Origin: an uncultured Coriobacteriaceae bacterium
GTDB taxonomy: Bacteria > Actinomycetota > Coriobacteriia > Coriobacteriales > Atopobiaceae
NCBI GenBank assembly: GCA_902780305.1
Contig: CACZFB010000007.1
Location: 1-64,000, forward strand
DNA length: 64,000 nt
Reading direction: 5' to 3'
The notes under the pieces were generated by a model. That model did no database searches. It saw only the letters and a list, made by a program, of their open reading frames with translations, and was not told where the DNA came from. A program made the translations under genes and the position numbers. This document shows positions 17,448 through 26,113 of this stretch, piece by piece; within the stretch, counting starts at the first letter, position 1; each line of letters starts with the position of its first letter.

Positions 17448-18521
17448 TTACAGCCCCGAGGTGTTAAGGCGGTTGCGCAGGGCCTCGGGGTGAATGGCGT
17501 GCTGCAGGGCAACGTCTCGGGTAATGGTGCCCTCCTTAACGAGCGCAAACAGGCTCTGGTCCATGGTGCGCATGCCGTGCTTGCCGGAACTGGCAATAAC
17601 CGAGTCGATCTGGTAGGTCTTCTCCTCGCGAATGAGGTTGCGAATGGCGGTGTTGGCCACCATGATCTCGAACGCGGGGACAACGTGGCCATCCACGGTG
17701 GGCACGAGCTGCTGGCTTACCACGGCGCGTAGCACCAGCGAGAGCTGCATGCGAATCTGACGCTGCTGCGCGCTGGGGAACGAGTCCACAATGCGGTCGA
17801 CGGTGCTTGAGGCACTGGACGTGTGCATGGTGGAGAAGATGAGCTGGCTCATCTCGGCGGCGGTGACGGCCGTGGCCATGGTGTCTTGGTCGCGCATCTC
17901 GCCCAGCAGGATGACGTCGGGAGACTCGCGGATGGCCGAGCGCAGCGCCTCGGCGTAGGTGGCGATGTCGGTGGGAATCTCGCGCTGGGTAACGATGCAG
18001 GTGCCATGGCGATGGATGTACTCGATGGGATCCTCCATCGTAACGATGTGCCCGTGGCGCTGGTGGTTAAGACGGTCCACGATGCAGGCGAGCGTGGTGG
18101 ACTTGCCCGCGCCGGCAGATCCCGTTACCAGCACCAGACCCTTTTGGAACCGGCAAAGCGACAGCACTTCCTCGGGAATCTTGTTTTCCACGGGGTCGGG
18201 CAGGCCAAACGGAATCACGCGAATGACGGCGCCTGCCGATCCGCGCTGCCTAAACGCGTTTGCGCGAAAGCGGCCCAGTCCGGGAATGGAGAACGAGAAG
18301 TCGTCGTCGTGCTGGTCGTTCTCGGTAAAGTGCCTGAAGTCGCGACCGGCGATGTCGTACACCTGCCGCACGATGTCGTACGTGTCGGCAGGCATGAGGC
18401 GCTCGGAGTCGGTGCGATACTGCTGGCCGCCTTTCTTATAGGCAAGCTGTAGACCGGCGATGATAAAGATGTCGGAGGCCTTGTTGTCGATCATTTCCTG
18501 CAAGATGTCTTCGAGCTTCAT
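17448..18521 (-). CDS. PilT-like type IV pilus ATPase
   Basis: 357 residues. The VirB11/PilT family is shown by Walker A GSAGAGKSTT near 136, an Asp box and Walker B VILLGEMRD near 205, and the His box STMHTSSA near 230. The length and N-terminal PAS-like domain match PilT (retraction) rather than the longer PilB/GspE. It is the last gene of a seven-gene operon, and no PilB/GspE assembly ATPase is visible in the window. It may be the only motor of this locus or work with one elsewhere. A GTG codon precedes the ATG in frame; AGGAG fits either start. Confidence 0.92.
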   Translation of the reverse strand: MKLEDILQEMIDNKASDIFIIAGLQLAYKKGGQQYRTDSERLMPADTYDIVRQVYDIAGRDFRHFTENDQHDDDFSFSIPGLGRFRANAFRQRGSAGAVIRVIPFGLPDPVENKIPEEVLSLCRFQKGLVLVTGSAGAGKSTTLACIVDRLNHQRHGHIVTMEDPIEYIHRHGTCIVTQREIPTDIATYAEALRSAIRESPDVILLGEMRDQDTMATAVTAAEMSQLIFSTMHTSSASSTVDRIVDSFPSAQQRQIRMQLSLVLRAVVSQQLVPTVDGHVVPAFEIMVANTAIRNLIREEKTYQIDSVIASSGKHGMRTMDQSLFALVKEGTITRDVALQHAIHPEALRNRLNTSGL

Positions 18522-18530
18522 CACTCACTC

Positions 18531-19046
18531 CTACTCTCCAGCGGTGGAACCGGTCCACAGCATGTCGTCGCTTCCACTTTCCTCCGCCGCGGCGGTTAGT
18601 CGCCAGGCGATTACATCTAAAGTCGCATTGTCCTGTATGGTAGCCGAAGTCTGTAGGCTACGTCCTCCCGGCGTAACGAATGTGCATGTGAGAACGTTGC
18701 CGTCCATGGAGTACGTGGCGTTTACGCCCTCCTCGCACACCTCCACCAGCATGCCGTTGATGCGGTTCTCCACGCGGGAGCGCATTGCCTGGCCGGTCTC
18801 GCCCGCCTTGCGTGCCGCCACGAGCTCATCCTCGATGCGGGCAAGCAGTGCCTGGGCGCTTCGCTCCGCCTGGTATCCCTCGGTAGTCATGGTGGCCTGG
18901 CGCTGGGCCAAGGCGGCCATGGCGTGCGACGTTGCCACGGTGAGCACCGCCGCAGTGGCTATGGAGATTACCACCACAACCGTGAGCAGCGAGATGAGGC
19001 CATGCCGCATGTTGCCGCCCCTGCCCGAGGCGTTTGGCTGACTCAT
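18531..19046 (-). CDS. Membrane-anchored pilus-operon protein (PilX/pseudopilin-like)
   Basis: 171 residues. One N-terminal membrane helix (near 15-38, LISLLTVVVVISIAT after RHG) is followed by a coiled-coil-prone stretch and a small extracytoplasmic domain with two Cys. The hydrophobic segment directly after a Gly resembles a pilin leader, but the usual Glu at +5 is missing, so processing by prepilin peptidase is uncertain. Its start overlaps the stop of the upstream gene by 4 bases, which indicates translational coupling. Confidence 0.75.
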   Translation of the reverse strand: MSQPNASGRGGNMRHGLISLLTVVVVISIATAAVLTVATSHAMAALAQRQATMTTEGYQAERSAQALLARIEDELVAARKAGETGQAMRSRVENRINGMLVEVCEEGVNATYSMDGNVLTCTFVTPGGRSLQTSATIQDNATLDVIAWRLTAAAEESGSDDMLWTGSTAGE

Positions 19047-19453
19047 GCCGCATCACCTCCCTGGTTGCCGCTCACGTAGCGGGAGGTCTTGAGCTCGTAG
19101 AGCTGCGTGTCGTCCTTACGCACCCGTATGGTTGCGTCATACAGGGTGCCGCCCGCATGCGGCGTGGGAACGACGTCGCAGGTTACCGTGTAGTCGCCCT
19201 CGGCCGTGGTCCCGCTGGTCCCCTTGGGGTTGGCCGAGAACTCCTCGGCTCGGACGGTGGCCACCTGTACGGCCTCGCTCAGCTGCTTGGCCCTGAGTCC
19301 CTCCAGCTGCGCCTTCGAGAACAGCTGCACGAAGACGGCCAGCGCGAACATAAGAAACGCCAGCACGACCAGTGCCTCGATGAGGAAGGCCACGCCGCTT
19401 CTGGTTTCGGTGTGCTTGCGCACGACGGAGTTCACCTCATCCGAGACGGCCAT
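19043..19453 (-). CDS. Pseudopilin-like protein
   Basis: 136 residues. A polar 19-residue leader ending in RSG precedes VAFLIEALVVLAFLMFALAV. This is a class III-type signal with Glu at +6, close to the usual +5 of type IV pilins and minor pseudopilins. The rest is a short globular domain with one Cys. I chose the ATG at 19453 because GGGAGGT lies upstream and the longer frame to 19681 is low-complexity antisense. The product is probably a minor pilin of this operon. Confidence 0.78.
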   Translation of the reverse strand: MAVSDEVNSVVRKHTETRSGVAFLIEALVVLAFLMFALAVFVQLFSKAQLEGLRAKQLSEAVQVATVRAEEFSANPKGTSGTTAEGDYTVTCDVVPTPHAGGTLYDATIRVRKDDTQLYELKTSRYVSGNQGGDAA

Positions 19454-19454
19454 G

Positions 19455-19976
19455 CTACACACCTCCCTGCAGGTTGCGCAGCGCCACCTTGGTGCTGCCG
19501 ACGTCGGTAAAAACGGTAAGCAGACCGTTGTCGTAGGAGAAGTCAAACGAATTGGACTCGGCCAGGGCCGTGGCCTTCTCGGGCGTGTACGATGCCCCCG
19601 CAAGCGCATACTCCTGCACGATCTTGCCTTGGTAGAGGTAGATGCGCGTCTCGTAACTGCCAGAGACGTTGTTCTCCACAAGTACGAGCGCCTTGCCCTC
19701 GGGGCCCTTGCCCGTAGCCACGCTGCCCGACGCGTCGTTGGCGCGTACGCTGCTGGTAATGGGGCCCAGTGTCATAATGCGCTTGTCGTTGGCGGTTTGC
19801 ATGGTCGTAATCGACCCGTACGAGCTTGCGCCTGCGACGAGCGCCAGGAGGTCCACCACCACGAACACCGAGAAAAGCAGGATGGAGAACGCTCGCTGCA
19901 GCTGGTGTCCCTTATCCGTCCTATGGCGGGCACGAATGGCGACCGCGTCGAAGACCTTTGTCTTTGATCCGCTCAT
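19455..19976 (-). CDS. Membrane-anchored protein of the pilus operon, unknown function
   Basis: 173 residues. A charged N-terminus of about 28 residues, one membrane helix (AFSILLFSVFVVVDLLALVAG near 29-50), then an extracytoplasmic domain rich in beta strands. No catalytic motif is visible. The gene overlaps the upstream one by 4 bases and leaves 1 base to the downstream one, so it is a committed member of the pilus operon. Confidence 0.75.
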   Translation of the reverse strand: MSGSKTKVFDAVAIRARHRTDKGHQLQRAFSILLFSVFVVVDLLALVAGASSYGSITTMQTANDKRIMTLGPITSSVRANDASGSVATGKGPEGKALVLVENNVSGSYETRIYLYQGKIVQEYALAGASYTPEKATALAESNSFDFSYDNGLLTVFTDVGSTKVALRNLQGGV

Positions 19977-20299
19977 CGGGGGATCACCACCACGCTTGGA
20001 GCCATGTTGCTGGCATAGGCTTCATAGGTAATAATGTAATCATTATGGTTAATACGCAGACCGTAATCGTCCTCTAACTTCTTGAGCGAGAGGGGATACG
20101 AGCCCTCGACGGCGCAGCAACGCACCGCCGCGCTCAGGATGGACTGCCGCAGTGCCGCCGCACCCTGCTCTCGGGCGTTGGCCTGGACGACGTGCAGCAC
20201 CACGACCAGCGCCGCCGCCACCAGCCCGCAGCACAGAAAGACCACCATGAGCCTCTTGCGCTTGCGTGCCTTGTCTCGCTTGGTTACCTCGTGATACAT
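19973..20299 (-). CDS. Small membrane-anchored protein of the pilus operon
   Basis: 108 residues. A strongly basic N-terminus (KRDKARKRKR) precedes a single helix (VVFLCCGLVAAALVVVLHVV), which gives a cytoplasmic N-terminus. About 70 extracytoplasmic residues with a CC pair follow. The spacing of AALRQSILSAAVRCC, then EGSYPLSLKKLEDDYGL, resembles the C-terminal part of pseudopilin GspG-like folds. That resemblance is weak. It sits 13 bases after the GspF gene. Confidence 0.7.
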   Translation of the reverse strand: MYHEVTKRDKARKRKRLMVVFLCCGLVAAALVVVLHVVQANAREQGAAALRQSILSAAVRCCAVEGSYPLSLKKLEDDYGLRINHNDYIITYEAYASNMAPSVVVIPR

Positions 20300-20312
20300 C
20301 GCGTACCGCCCG

Positions 20313-21365
20313 TCAGCCTATGGAGCGCATGATGCCAATGAGCGGAAGCATGACCGCTATGAGCGTTGCACCCACGGTGATGGTGAGGAATGCCGCGAAC
20401 AGCGGCTCGATGCGGTTGATAATCTGGTCGATGCGCTCAAGCGCGTCATCAAAGAAGATCTGCGACAGGCGCGAGAGCATCTCGTCGGAGCTGCCTGTCT
20501 CCAAGCCAACCGTGAGCATGCGCGCGTAGAGCGGTTCGAACACGTCGTTCTCGGAGATGGCCTGCGCAAGGCTGCGCGGGTTGCTGGCGTCAATCATGGA
20601 CTCATATGCGGCCGTCACCTTTGGACGCAGGCGGTCGTTGGTGACAAAGGCCAGCGACGAGTGCATGGCGGTCTCGGTGTCCACGCCCGAGGACACGTAG
20701 GTGGAGAGGGCGGCGGTAAAGCGGGAGAGTGCCAGCTGATACATGCTGTCGCGTGTAAAGGGCATCTTCTCGAAGAGCGCCAACACGCGCTCGCGCCCTG
20801 ACTCGGACCCGCTCATTATGGTGAGCACCACGACCGAGATGGTACAGAGCAGCGTAATGACGAGCGCGATCCAGCCAATGGCAATGGAGATGCCCATGGA
20901 CGAGAAGGAGCCGGTGGTGAGTGTGCCAGTCAGATTCTCGTACACGTCCAAAAACACCGGGAGGATAAACGAGACGGCGAACAGGAGAATGACGCTCATA
21001 ATGGCCAACAGCGCGGCCGGGTAGCTCACGCTCGAGCGCATCTTGGCAAAGGTGCGCTCCTCCTCCTCGTAGTACACGTCCAGGCGACGCAGCACCTGCT
21101 CAAGCCGGCCGGCCTGTTCGCCGGCACGAACCATGGCCACTGCGTACTCGGGGAACACCGCCGTGGACTCCATGGCGTCTGCCAGCGAGTTGCCGTCTGC
21201 AAGCCGCAGATACACCGCATCGCACATGGTTTTGAACTCGGACTCCTCATGCTCGTCGGCGAGCATGAACACCGCCTCGTCGGTTTGGATGCCTGCGGCA
21301 ATCATTACCGCTACGCCGCCGCAAAAGGCGCTCACCGCGCTACCCTCAAGCATGGATGTTGCCAT
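20313..21365 (-). CDS. Type II secretion/type IV pilus inner-membrane platform protein (GspF/PilC family)
   Basis: 350 residues. Two GspF domains are visible: residues 10-130 (GIQTDEAVFML, FPEYAVAMVRAGEQAGRLEQVL) and 210-335 (GVDTETAM, MLTVGLETGSSDEML). The conserved GExxGxL-type turn appears twice. Three membrane helices lie near 115-140, 160-185 and 315-340. The protein forms the platform on which the pilus ATPase acts. It is slightly shorter than typical PilC. Confidence 0.93.
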   Translation of the reverse strand: MATSMLEGSAVSAFCGGVAVMIAAGIQTDEAVFMLADEHEESEFKTMCDAVYLRLADGNSLADAMESTAVFPEYAVAMVRAGEQAGRLEQVLRRLDVYYEEEERTFAKMRSSVSYPAALLAIMSVILLFAVSFILPVFLDVYENLTGTLTTGSFSSMGISIAIGWIALVITLLCTISVVVLTIMSGSESGRERVLALFEKMPFTRDSMYQLALSRFTAALSTYVSSGVDTETAMHSSLAFVTNDRLRPKVTAAYESMIDASNPRSLAQAISENDVFEPLYARMLTVGLETGSSDEMLSRLSQIFFDDALERIDQIINRIEPLFAAFLTITVGATLIAVMLPLIGIMRSIG

Positions 21366-21389
21366 GGGCGTCAGCTCCTTGTCTTCTTC

Positions 21390-22337
21390 CTAGTACACGT
21401 ATCGTTCAGTATATGTTTTTCCGTCACCCACAAAGCCCACAGTTTCAGTACCAGAACCAAACGTCAGATCGACTCGACTCCACGACTGTGGATCGACCGA
21501 GAATCGGGCACTTGTCCAGCTTCCGTCGATGTAGACCATTATCCACGCATGGTACAGATCCTCGGGCGACACGTAACCGGTCACGATCTTGGTGGGAATG
21601 CCCACGCTGCGTAACATGGCGGCACCCAGCGACGCGTAGTCGAAGCAGATGCCCTTGCCCGACGAGAGCGTCTCGTTGGGGTCTGGCACATAGCCGGTCG
21701 TTCCGCTGAGCTGTGCGGCCTTGTCGGTGTCGTACGTCACGTTTTGCGTGATGTAGTCGCATACCGCCTTTACGGCGTCGCCCTCGTTTTGCGCGTTGGC
21801 CGTGAGCTCGCGGGCCTTGGCCACGCAGGCGCTGTCGTCCTGATAGTTGCAAAACATGTTCGGCTGCGTAAAGGGGGCGAACTCGGACTCCAGCTTTACG
21901 TCGGCCGTGGTGGAGGTGGTCTCAACATAGTTGTTGCCGCCGGTGTTGCGCATGATGGCAAACGTGTAGGAGCCGTCGCCCATGTTGATGGGGCACGTGA
22001 TGGGCGTGCCGTCTCCGGGCAGGTCGTAGTTGTAGCTCATCTCGCCGCAGGTTACCAGGAGCTTGAGCCTGCTGGCGCTCTTTGCCGAGGCCATTACGAC
22101 GCCCTTGGAGACCGAGCTGGTGTCGATGGAGCCATCGTTTTGGGTAACGGCCTTTGCGGGGTCGAACTGGGGGGAGTCAACCGATTTGGGGGCACTGAAG
22201 GCCGTGCCCGAGGTAGCGTCCTGGCTGGCGGCAGGGGCACTACCGCCCGAGTCACCACCGCCACCGCACGCGCATAGCCCGCATGCCAAGAGGCCTGCGA
22301 GTGCACATGCCAGTGCCGTGTTGCGCCAACCTTTCAC
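21390..22337 (-). CDS. Transglutaminase-fold lipoprotein
   Basis: 315 residues. The signal peptide is hydrophobic, with a Cys-containing end near 20-25 (LLACGLCACGGGG) that suggests lipid attachment. The C-terminal half has the transglutaminase-like triad: Cys in GKGICFDYASLGAAML, His in DLYHAWIMVY and Asp in FSVDPQ. Such domains act as cysteine proteases or cross-linking enzymes at the cell surface. The GTG at 22337 has AAAGGAG 6 bases upstream, which decides against the longer frame. It is the first gene of the pilus operon (24-base gap to the GspF gene), so it may trim or cross-link pilus subunits; that role is inference. Confidence 0.85.
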   Translation of the reverse strand: MKGWRNTALACALAGLLACGLCACGGGGDSGGSAPAASQDATSGTAFSAPKSVDSPQFDPAKAVTQNDGSIDTSSVSKGVVMASAKSASRLKLLVTCGEMSYNYDLPGDGTPITCPINMGDGSYTFAIMRNTGGNNYVETTSTTADVKLESEFAPFTQPNMFCNYQDDSACVAKARELTANAQNEGDAVKAVCDYITQNVTYDTDKAAQLSGTTGYVPDPNETLSSGKGICFDYASLGAAMLRSVGIPTKIVTGYVSPEDLYHAWIMVYIDGSWTSARFSVDPQSWSRVDLTFGSGTETVGFVGDGKTYTERYVY

Positions 22338-22428
22338 CCATGCTCCTTTCGCTTTTGTCACTGTAGCGCATTTGCGGCTGCTGTGCATGGGTGGTGTTTG
22401 GGGTAGGGCTTGCGAGTCGGTTAGCGCA

Positions 22429-22465
22429 GTGTCCGTTTGGGAAGAGGTACCATCCCTCGGTACAA
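22429..22465. repeat. REP family D, single arm
   Basis: GTGTCCGTTTGGGAAGAGG followed by TACC matches one arm of the 14531 palindrome; the complementary arm is missing. It lies between two divergent genes. Confidence 0.7.
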
Positions 22466-22498
22466 AAGCGCGCTAGAATGAGGTGCGAAGGAGGTCCC

Positions 22499-22918
22499 AT
22501 GAAGACGATTCGCCTGCTGTGGCTGGTCATAAAGAATTCTGGTGCGAACAAAGTCATTACTGGCTTTTTGGCCGTCTTTCTCTTGTGCGCCCTCTTGGTT
22601 ATGTTCTTTGAGCCTGGCATCAACAACTATGGGGACGCATGCTGGTTTTTGTTTGCCGTGTCGACCACGGTGGGTCTGGGTGACTTTACGGCAATAACCC
22701 TTTGTGGCCGCGTGGCCACCGTCGTCTGTGCCGTCTGTGCCATTATTGCCACGGCGGTTATTACCAGCGTGATCTTGGACTTCTTTAACGAGAAGCGCCA
22801 GCTCCATTTGCAGGAGTCCGTTACGGAGTTCTTGGACAAGCTCGAGCGCCTGCCCGAGTTGGACAAGGATGAGCTCACACAGATTTCGGAGCGCGTAAAG
22901 AAGCTGAGAACCCGGTAG
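22499..22918 (+). CDS. Two-helix potassium channel
   Basis: 139 residues. Two membrane helices (near 18-40 and 78-100) flank a pore loop with the selectivity filter TTVGLGD. GLGD replaces the common GYGD, as in some bacterial K+ channels. The C-terminal 35 residues are a charged helix that probably forms a coiled coil in a tetramer; no RCK domain is present. GGAGG lies 5 bases before the ATG. Confidence 0.9.
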   Translation: MKTIRLLWLVIKNSGANKVITGFLAVFLLCALLVMFFEPGINNYGDACWFLFAVSTTVGLGDFTAITLCGRVATVVCAVCAIIATAVITSVILDFFNEKRQLHLQESVTEFLDKLERLPELDKDELTQISERVKKLRTR

Positions 22919-23091
22919 TCGCCAGCCGTGTGCGAGGTCGAACCGCAGAGCGGGCGAGGCGTTAGTATCTTGCAATATTGATAAAATCGCAGGATGTGGT
23001 TTCTTTTTGCGTCAGTCCCCGATTTGCCATGAACATCGCGGGTTTTCGCGCATACCATGGTGTATACGCCGCGACCAAATCGGAGGGATAC

Positions 23092-25071
23092 ATGGCCCCA
23101 GCCAACGTAATTGCCGTTCGCACCAATCATCCCCTTGCGCCCTATGTGCGCGGTGCCGTACATCTTGAGGAACTGCCCGACGGTCTTGTAATACCCAGGC
23201 GCTTCTTCCCCGAGCAGCTGGAGCACTTTGCGCAGATCGGCCGACAAGAACGCGCGGCGTCCACGGCGGGCGTGGTTATAAGCTTCGCAACCGACGGCAC
23301 TGAGGTCTCGCTGGATTGCCGCGTTATTCGCGAGCTCAATCCTCGCCATGCGCTCTATCGCGCGGTGATGGAGGGCGGCGTGGAGGGAAAGGTCCCCTTT
23401 GGCACCGCCGAGGAGGGCAATGTGGACGGCATCGACCTTATGGTGGACGGGCGTTTGGTTGCGACGGTTGCCCCGGTCGACGGCGTCTTGCGGTTTGCCT
23501 TCGACAACCACGATCACGACGAGGTCGAGGTGCGCATCTACCTGCCCAGCATTATGACGGTGGCGGTGGGCAACCTTGCCACCAACGGATCGCTCAAGCC
23601 GGTGCCCGCGCGAGGCTACCTGCTTGCCTTGGGCGACTCCATAACCCAAGGGTTCGTGTGCGGCAACCCCTCATCGTCCTATCCTGCACAGATTGCCAAC
23701 ACCCTGGGCATTGACCTGGTAAACCAGGCCGTTGCGGGTCACGTGTTCGACGAGCGCTCCCTGGGCGGGTTCTCGTTGTGGCGTGGTGAGGCCCCCGAGG
23801 TCATTGTGGTCGCGTACGGAACCAACGACTGGGCGCGCATGCGCTCGGTGGAGGGCATCGAAGGCGGTGCGAAGGCCTTCCTGGACCGGCTGAGCTGGTT
23901 CTTCCCCAAGGTGCCCACCTATGTACTCTCGCCGCTGTGGCGCGTGGACGAGCACGATCCCATGCCGTGCGACCAGCCGCTCACGTGGATGCACCAAATG
24001 CTGGGCCGCGTGTGCTCGCGCCACCGCAACATGCACATCGTGGACGGGTATCACGGCATTCCCAAGGACCGCACCCTGTTTATGGACGACCGCCTGCATC
24101 CCAACCGGGAGTGCATGGGGCTTGTGGCCGACCTCCTGCTGGAGTCGATGTGCGACGACAGCGTGGACCTCATCGTGGCAAAGCACGTGGCAAAGCGCGT
24201 GGTGCGTGACGGCAGGTACGGCAACACCAAGGAGTTCGTGTCGCGCGAGCGCCAGATCGACCGCGACACTGCCGCGCGAGACGACTCGCCCGAGGAGCAT
24301 CCGGAGTTCGATAGGCTGGTGCGCACCATATGGCGTTTGCGTCAGCCGGATGGCTGTCCGTGGGATCGAGAGCAGACCCATCGCAGCATTACCAAGAATA
24401 TGATTGAGGAGGCCTACGAGGCGGTGGAGGCGATTGCCGCCGACGACGACGTGAGCCTGTGCGAGGAGTTGGGGGACGTGCTGGAGCAGGTGCTGCTCCA
24501 CGCCCAGATTGCCTCGGACGAGGAGGCGTTCAACATCGACGACATCTGCCGCACCCTTAACAAGAAGCTCATCCGTAGGCATCCGCACGTGTTTGGCGAC
24601 CCCGACGGAGGCAATCCGGACTCGGCTACGAATGCCGGCGAGGCGCTGGACGTGTGGGACTCCGTAAAGCGCAAGGAGCGCGCGGGGGGCGACGGCAAGG
24701 CCGGTCTTTTGGACTCCGTGCCCACGTCACTTCCGGCGCTCATGCAGGCGCAAAAGATCTCTACGCGCGCCGCCAAGGCCGGTTTTGAGTGGGAGACCGT
24801 GGCCGACGTCTGGGACAAGGTGAACGAGGAGCGAGCGGAGTTCGAGCAGGAGCGACCAGGAACGCCCGCGGCGGCCCAGGAGTTTGGAGACATACTGTTT
24901 GCGCTGGTAAACGTGGCGCGGAAGTGCGGCATAGATGCCGAGGAGGCGCTTGCCGCATCCAATCGCAAGTTCAGGCGGCGCTGGGCCGCCATGGAGCGGA
25001 GGGGTAGCCTGGAGGGGCTGTCCACCGCGGAACTCAACCGGCTGTGGGACGACGTGAAGGCGGACGAATAG
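23092..25071 (+). CDS. Fusion of SGNH/GDSL hydrolase and MazG nucleotide pyrophosphohydrolase
   Basis: 659 residues in one uninterrupted frame. Residues 1-175 form a beta-rich N-terminal domain typical of some SGNH esterases. Residues 176-380 carry the SGNH blocks: GDSITQG near 180, YGTNDW near 242 and DDRLHPN near 332, which supply the Ser, Asn and Asp/His residues. From about 405 a full MazG module begins (LRQPDGCPWDREQTHRS), with the metal-binding EEAYEAVEA and EELGDVLEQVLLHA helices and a second, partial MazG repeat near 590-630. MazG hydrolyses NTPs to NMP and pyrophosphate; SGNH enzymes deacylate esters. There is no signal peptide, so the hydrolase half probably acts in the cytoplasm. 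GGAGGG lies just before the ATG. Confidence 0.9.
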   Translation: MAPANVIAVRTNHPLAPYVRGAVHLEELPDGLVIPRRFFPEQLEHFAQIGRQERAASTAGVVISFATDGTEVSLDCRVIRELNPRHALYRAVMEGGVEGKVPFGTAEEGNVDGIDLMVDGRLVATVAPVDGVLRFAFDNHDHDEVEVRIYLPSIMTVAVGNLATNGSLKPVPARGYLLALGDSITQGFVCGNPSSSYPAQIANTLGIDLVNQAVAGHVFDERSLGGFSLWRGEAPEVIVVAYGTNDWARMRSVEGIEGGAKAFLDRLSWFFPKVPTYVLSPLWRVDEHDPMPCDQPLTWMHQMLGRVCSRHRNMHIVDGYHGIPKDRTLFMDDRLHPNRECMGLVADLLLESMCDDSVDLIVAKHVAKRVVRDGRYGNTKEFVSRERQIDRDTAARDDSPEEHPEFDRLVRTIWRLRQPDGCPWDREQTHRSITKNMIEEAYEAVEAIAADDDVSLCEELGDVLEQVLLHAQIASDEEAFNIDDICRTLNKKLIRRHPHVFGDPDGGNPDSATNAGEALDVWDSVKRKERAGGDGKAGLLDSVPTSLPALMQAQKISTRAAKAGFEWETVADVWDKVNEERAEFEQERPGTPAAAQEFGDILFALVNVARKCGIDAEEALAASNRKFRRRWAAMERRGSLEGLSTAELNRLWDDVKADE

Positions 25072-25093
25072 CATGCAGGGTCTACGGGCGCGC

Positions 25094-25141
25094 AAGGGGA
25101 TAACGAGGGGCGCTGCCCCGTGGCCCTTGGTGCGTCTTTTT
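25094..25141 (+). terminator. Terminator after the SGNH-MazG gene
   Basis: An imperfect hairpin AAGGGG...GAGGGGC/GCCCCGTGGCCCTT is followed by a TCTTTTT run. Confidence 0.6.
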
Positions 25142-25160
25142 GGCCTTGCCAGTTTTTCCA

Positions 25161-25188
25161 TTGACGGGCATGGCATGTGTGCCATAAT
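25161..25188 (+). promoter_or_regulatory. Promoter of the DivIC/FtsB-like gene
   Basis: TTGACG (25161-25166) and CATAAT (25183-25188) with 16-base spacing match the vegetative consensus well; the gene starts 54 bases on. Confidence 0.6.
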
Positions 25189-25242
25189 GAATAACCCAAC
25201 AAAGGCACTATTGCAGCAACGGACCAAAAACGAAGCACGAGA

Positions 25243-26079
25243 ATGACACGCTACAGCTCCTCTAACAACCGTCGGCGCTCGTCTGCAAGCCGACAGGATT
25301 CGCCATCGCGCAGACATGTTGGCACGCAGTATATGCCGCGTGACGACCAATCGCGTGTTGCGGCCACCATTCACACGGGCGCGTACGACCGCTCGGGCAG
25401 GGGCCGCAGGCAATCCTCCAGCACGCGTGACACGCGTGATGCGCGTAGGGTGAGCAGGCAGGACAGGAAGCGTGCCAGGTCCATTGGTGCCGACGTGCTC
25501 TCGCTGCCGGCGTCGAGGGCGCTCGGGTTGGGGCAGACCACCCATCGCTCGCGCAACCGGAGCCAGACGACGCGCCGTCCGCGAGACTACAGCGACGTAA
25601 CCGATACGCGCCAGGCCGAGGTTACGGCTCGGCCGGCGGTGTACACCCAAAAGACCAAAACACGCACGTTCGACTTTGCCCTGCCAAGCTTCGCGGGACG
25701 CCTTCCGCTGGTACTCGCGGTGCTGGTCGTGGTGGCGGCGCTCGTGTTTGGCGTGCTGTGGGGACCCGCGCGCGCCTACTACCTGGCGTGGCGCGAATCC
25801 GGCGTGCTGCAGGTTGAGTACGAGGTCCTGGCACAGCAAAACGCCGACCTCGATCACGACCTGGACCGCCTGCAGTCGCTTGAGGGCATAGAGGACGAGG
25901 CACGCCGGCGCGGGTACGTGTATCCGGGCGAGGAGGCCTTGGTGGTCAGCGGCGTTGAGGAGCAAAAGGTCGCCGACCCGTCTGCGGTGCAGGAGGCCAT
26001 AGACCGGTACGAGGAGAGCCAGCCATGGTACGTTGGATGGCTGGACACGGTGTTTGGATATCAGCGAGGCAACGAGTAG
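25243..26079 (+). CDS. Septum-formation initiator (DivIC/FtsB family) with long basic N-terminal tail
   Basis: 278 residues. Residues 1-145 are Arg/Ser-rich and predicted disordered. One membrane helix follows (PLVLAVLVVVAALVFGVLWG near 153-173), then a coiled coil (LQVEYEVLAQQNADLDHDL) and the short conserved segment DEARRRGYVYPGEEALV. FtsB/DivIC proteins form the FtsL-FtsB-FtsQ complex at the division septum. The extended cytoplasmic tail is common in actinobacterial members. The exopolyphosphatase gene follows after 34 bases. Confidence 0.88.
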   Translation: MTRYSSSNNRRRSSASRQDSPSRRHVGTQYMPRDDQSRVAATIHTGAYDRSGRGRRQSSSTRDTRDARRVSRQDRKRARSIGADVLSLPASRALGLGQTTHRSRNRSQTTRRPRDYSDVTDTRQAEVTARPAVYTQKTKTRTFDFALPSFAGRLPLVLAVLVVVAALVFGVLWGPARAYYLAWRESGVLQVEYEVLAQQNADLDHDLDRLQSLEGIEDEARRRGYVYPGEEALVVSGVEEQKVADPSAVQEAIDRYEESQPWYVGWLDTVFGYQRGNE

Positions 26080-26113
26080 GGACGAGGACGGTCCTTCGCA
26101 AGGAGGGTGCGGC

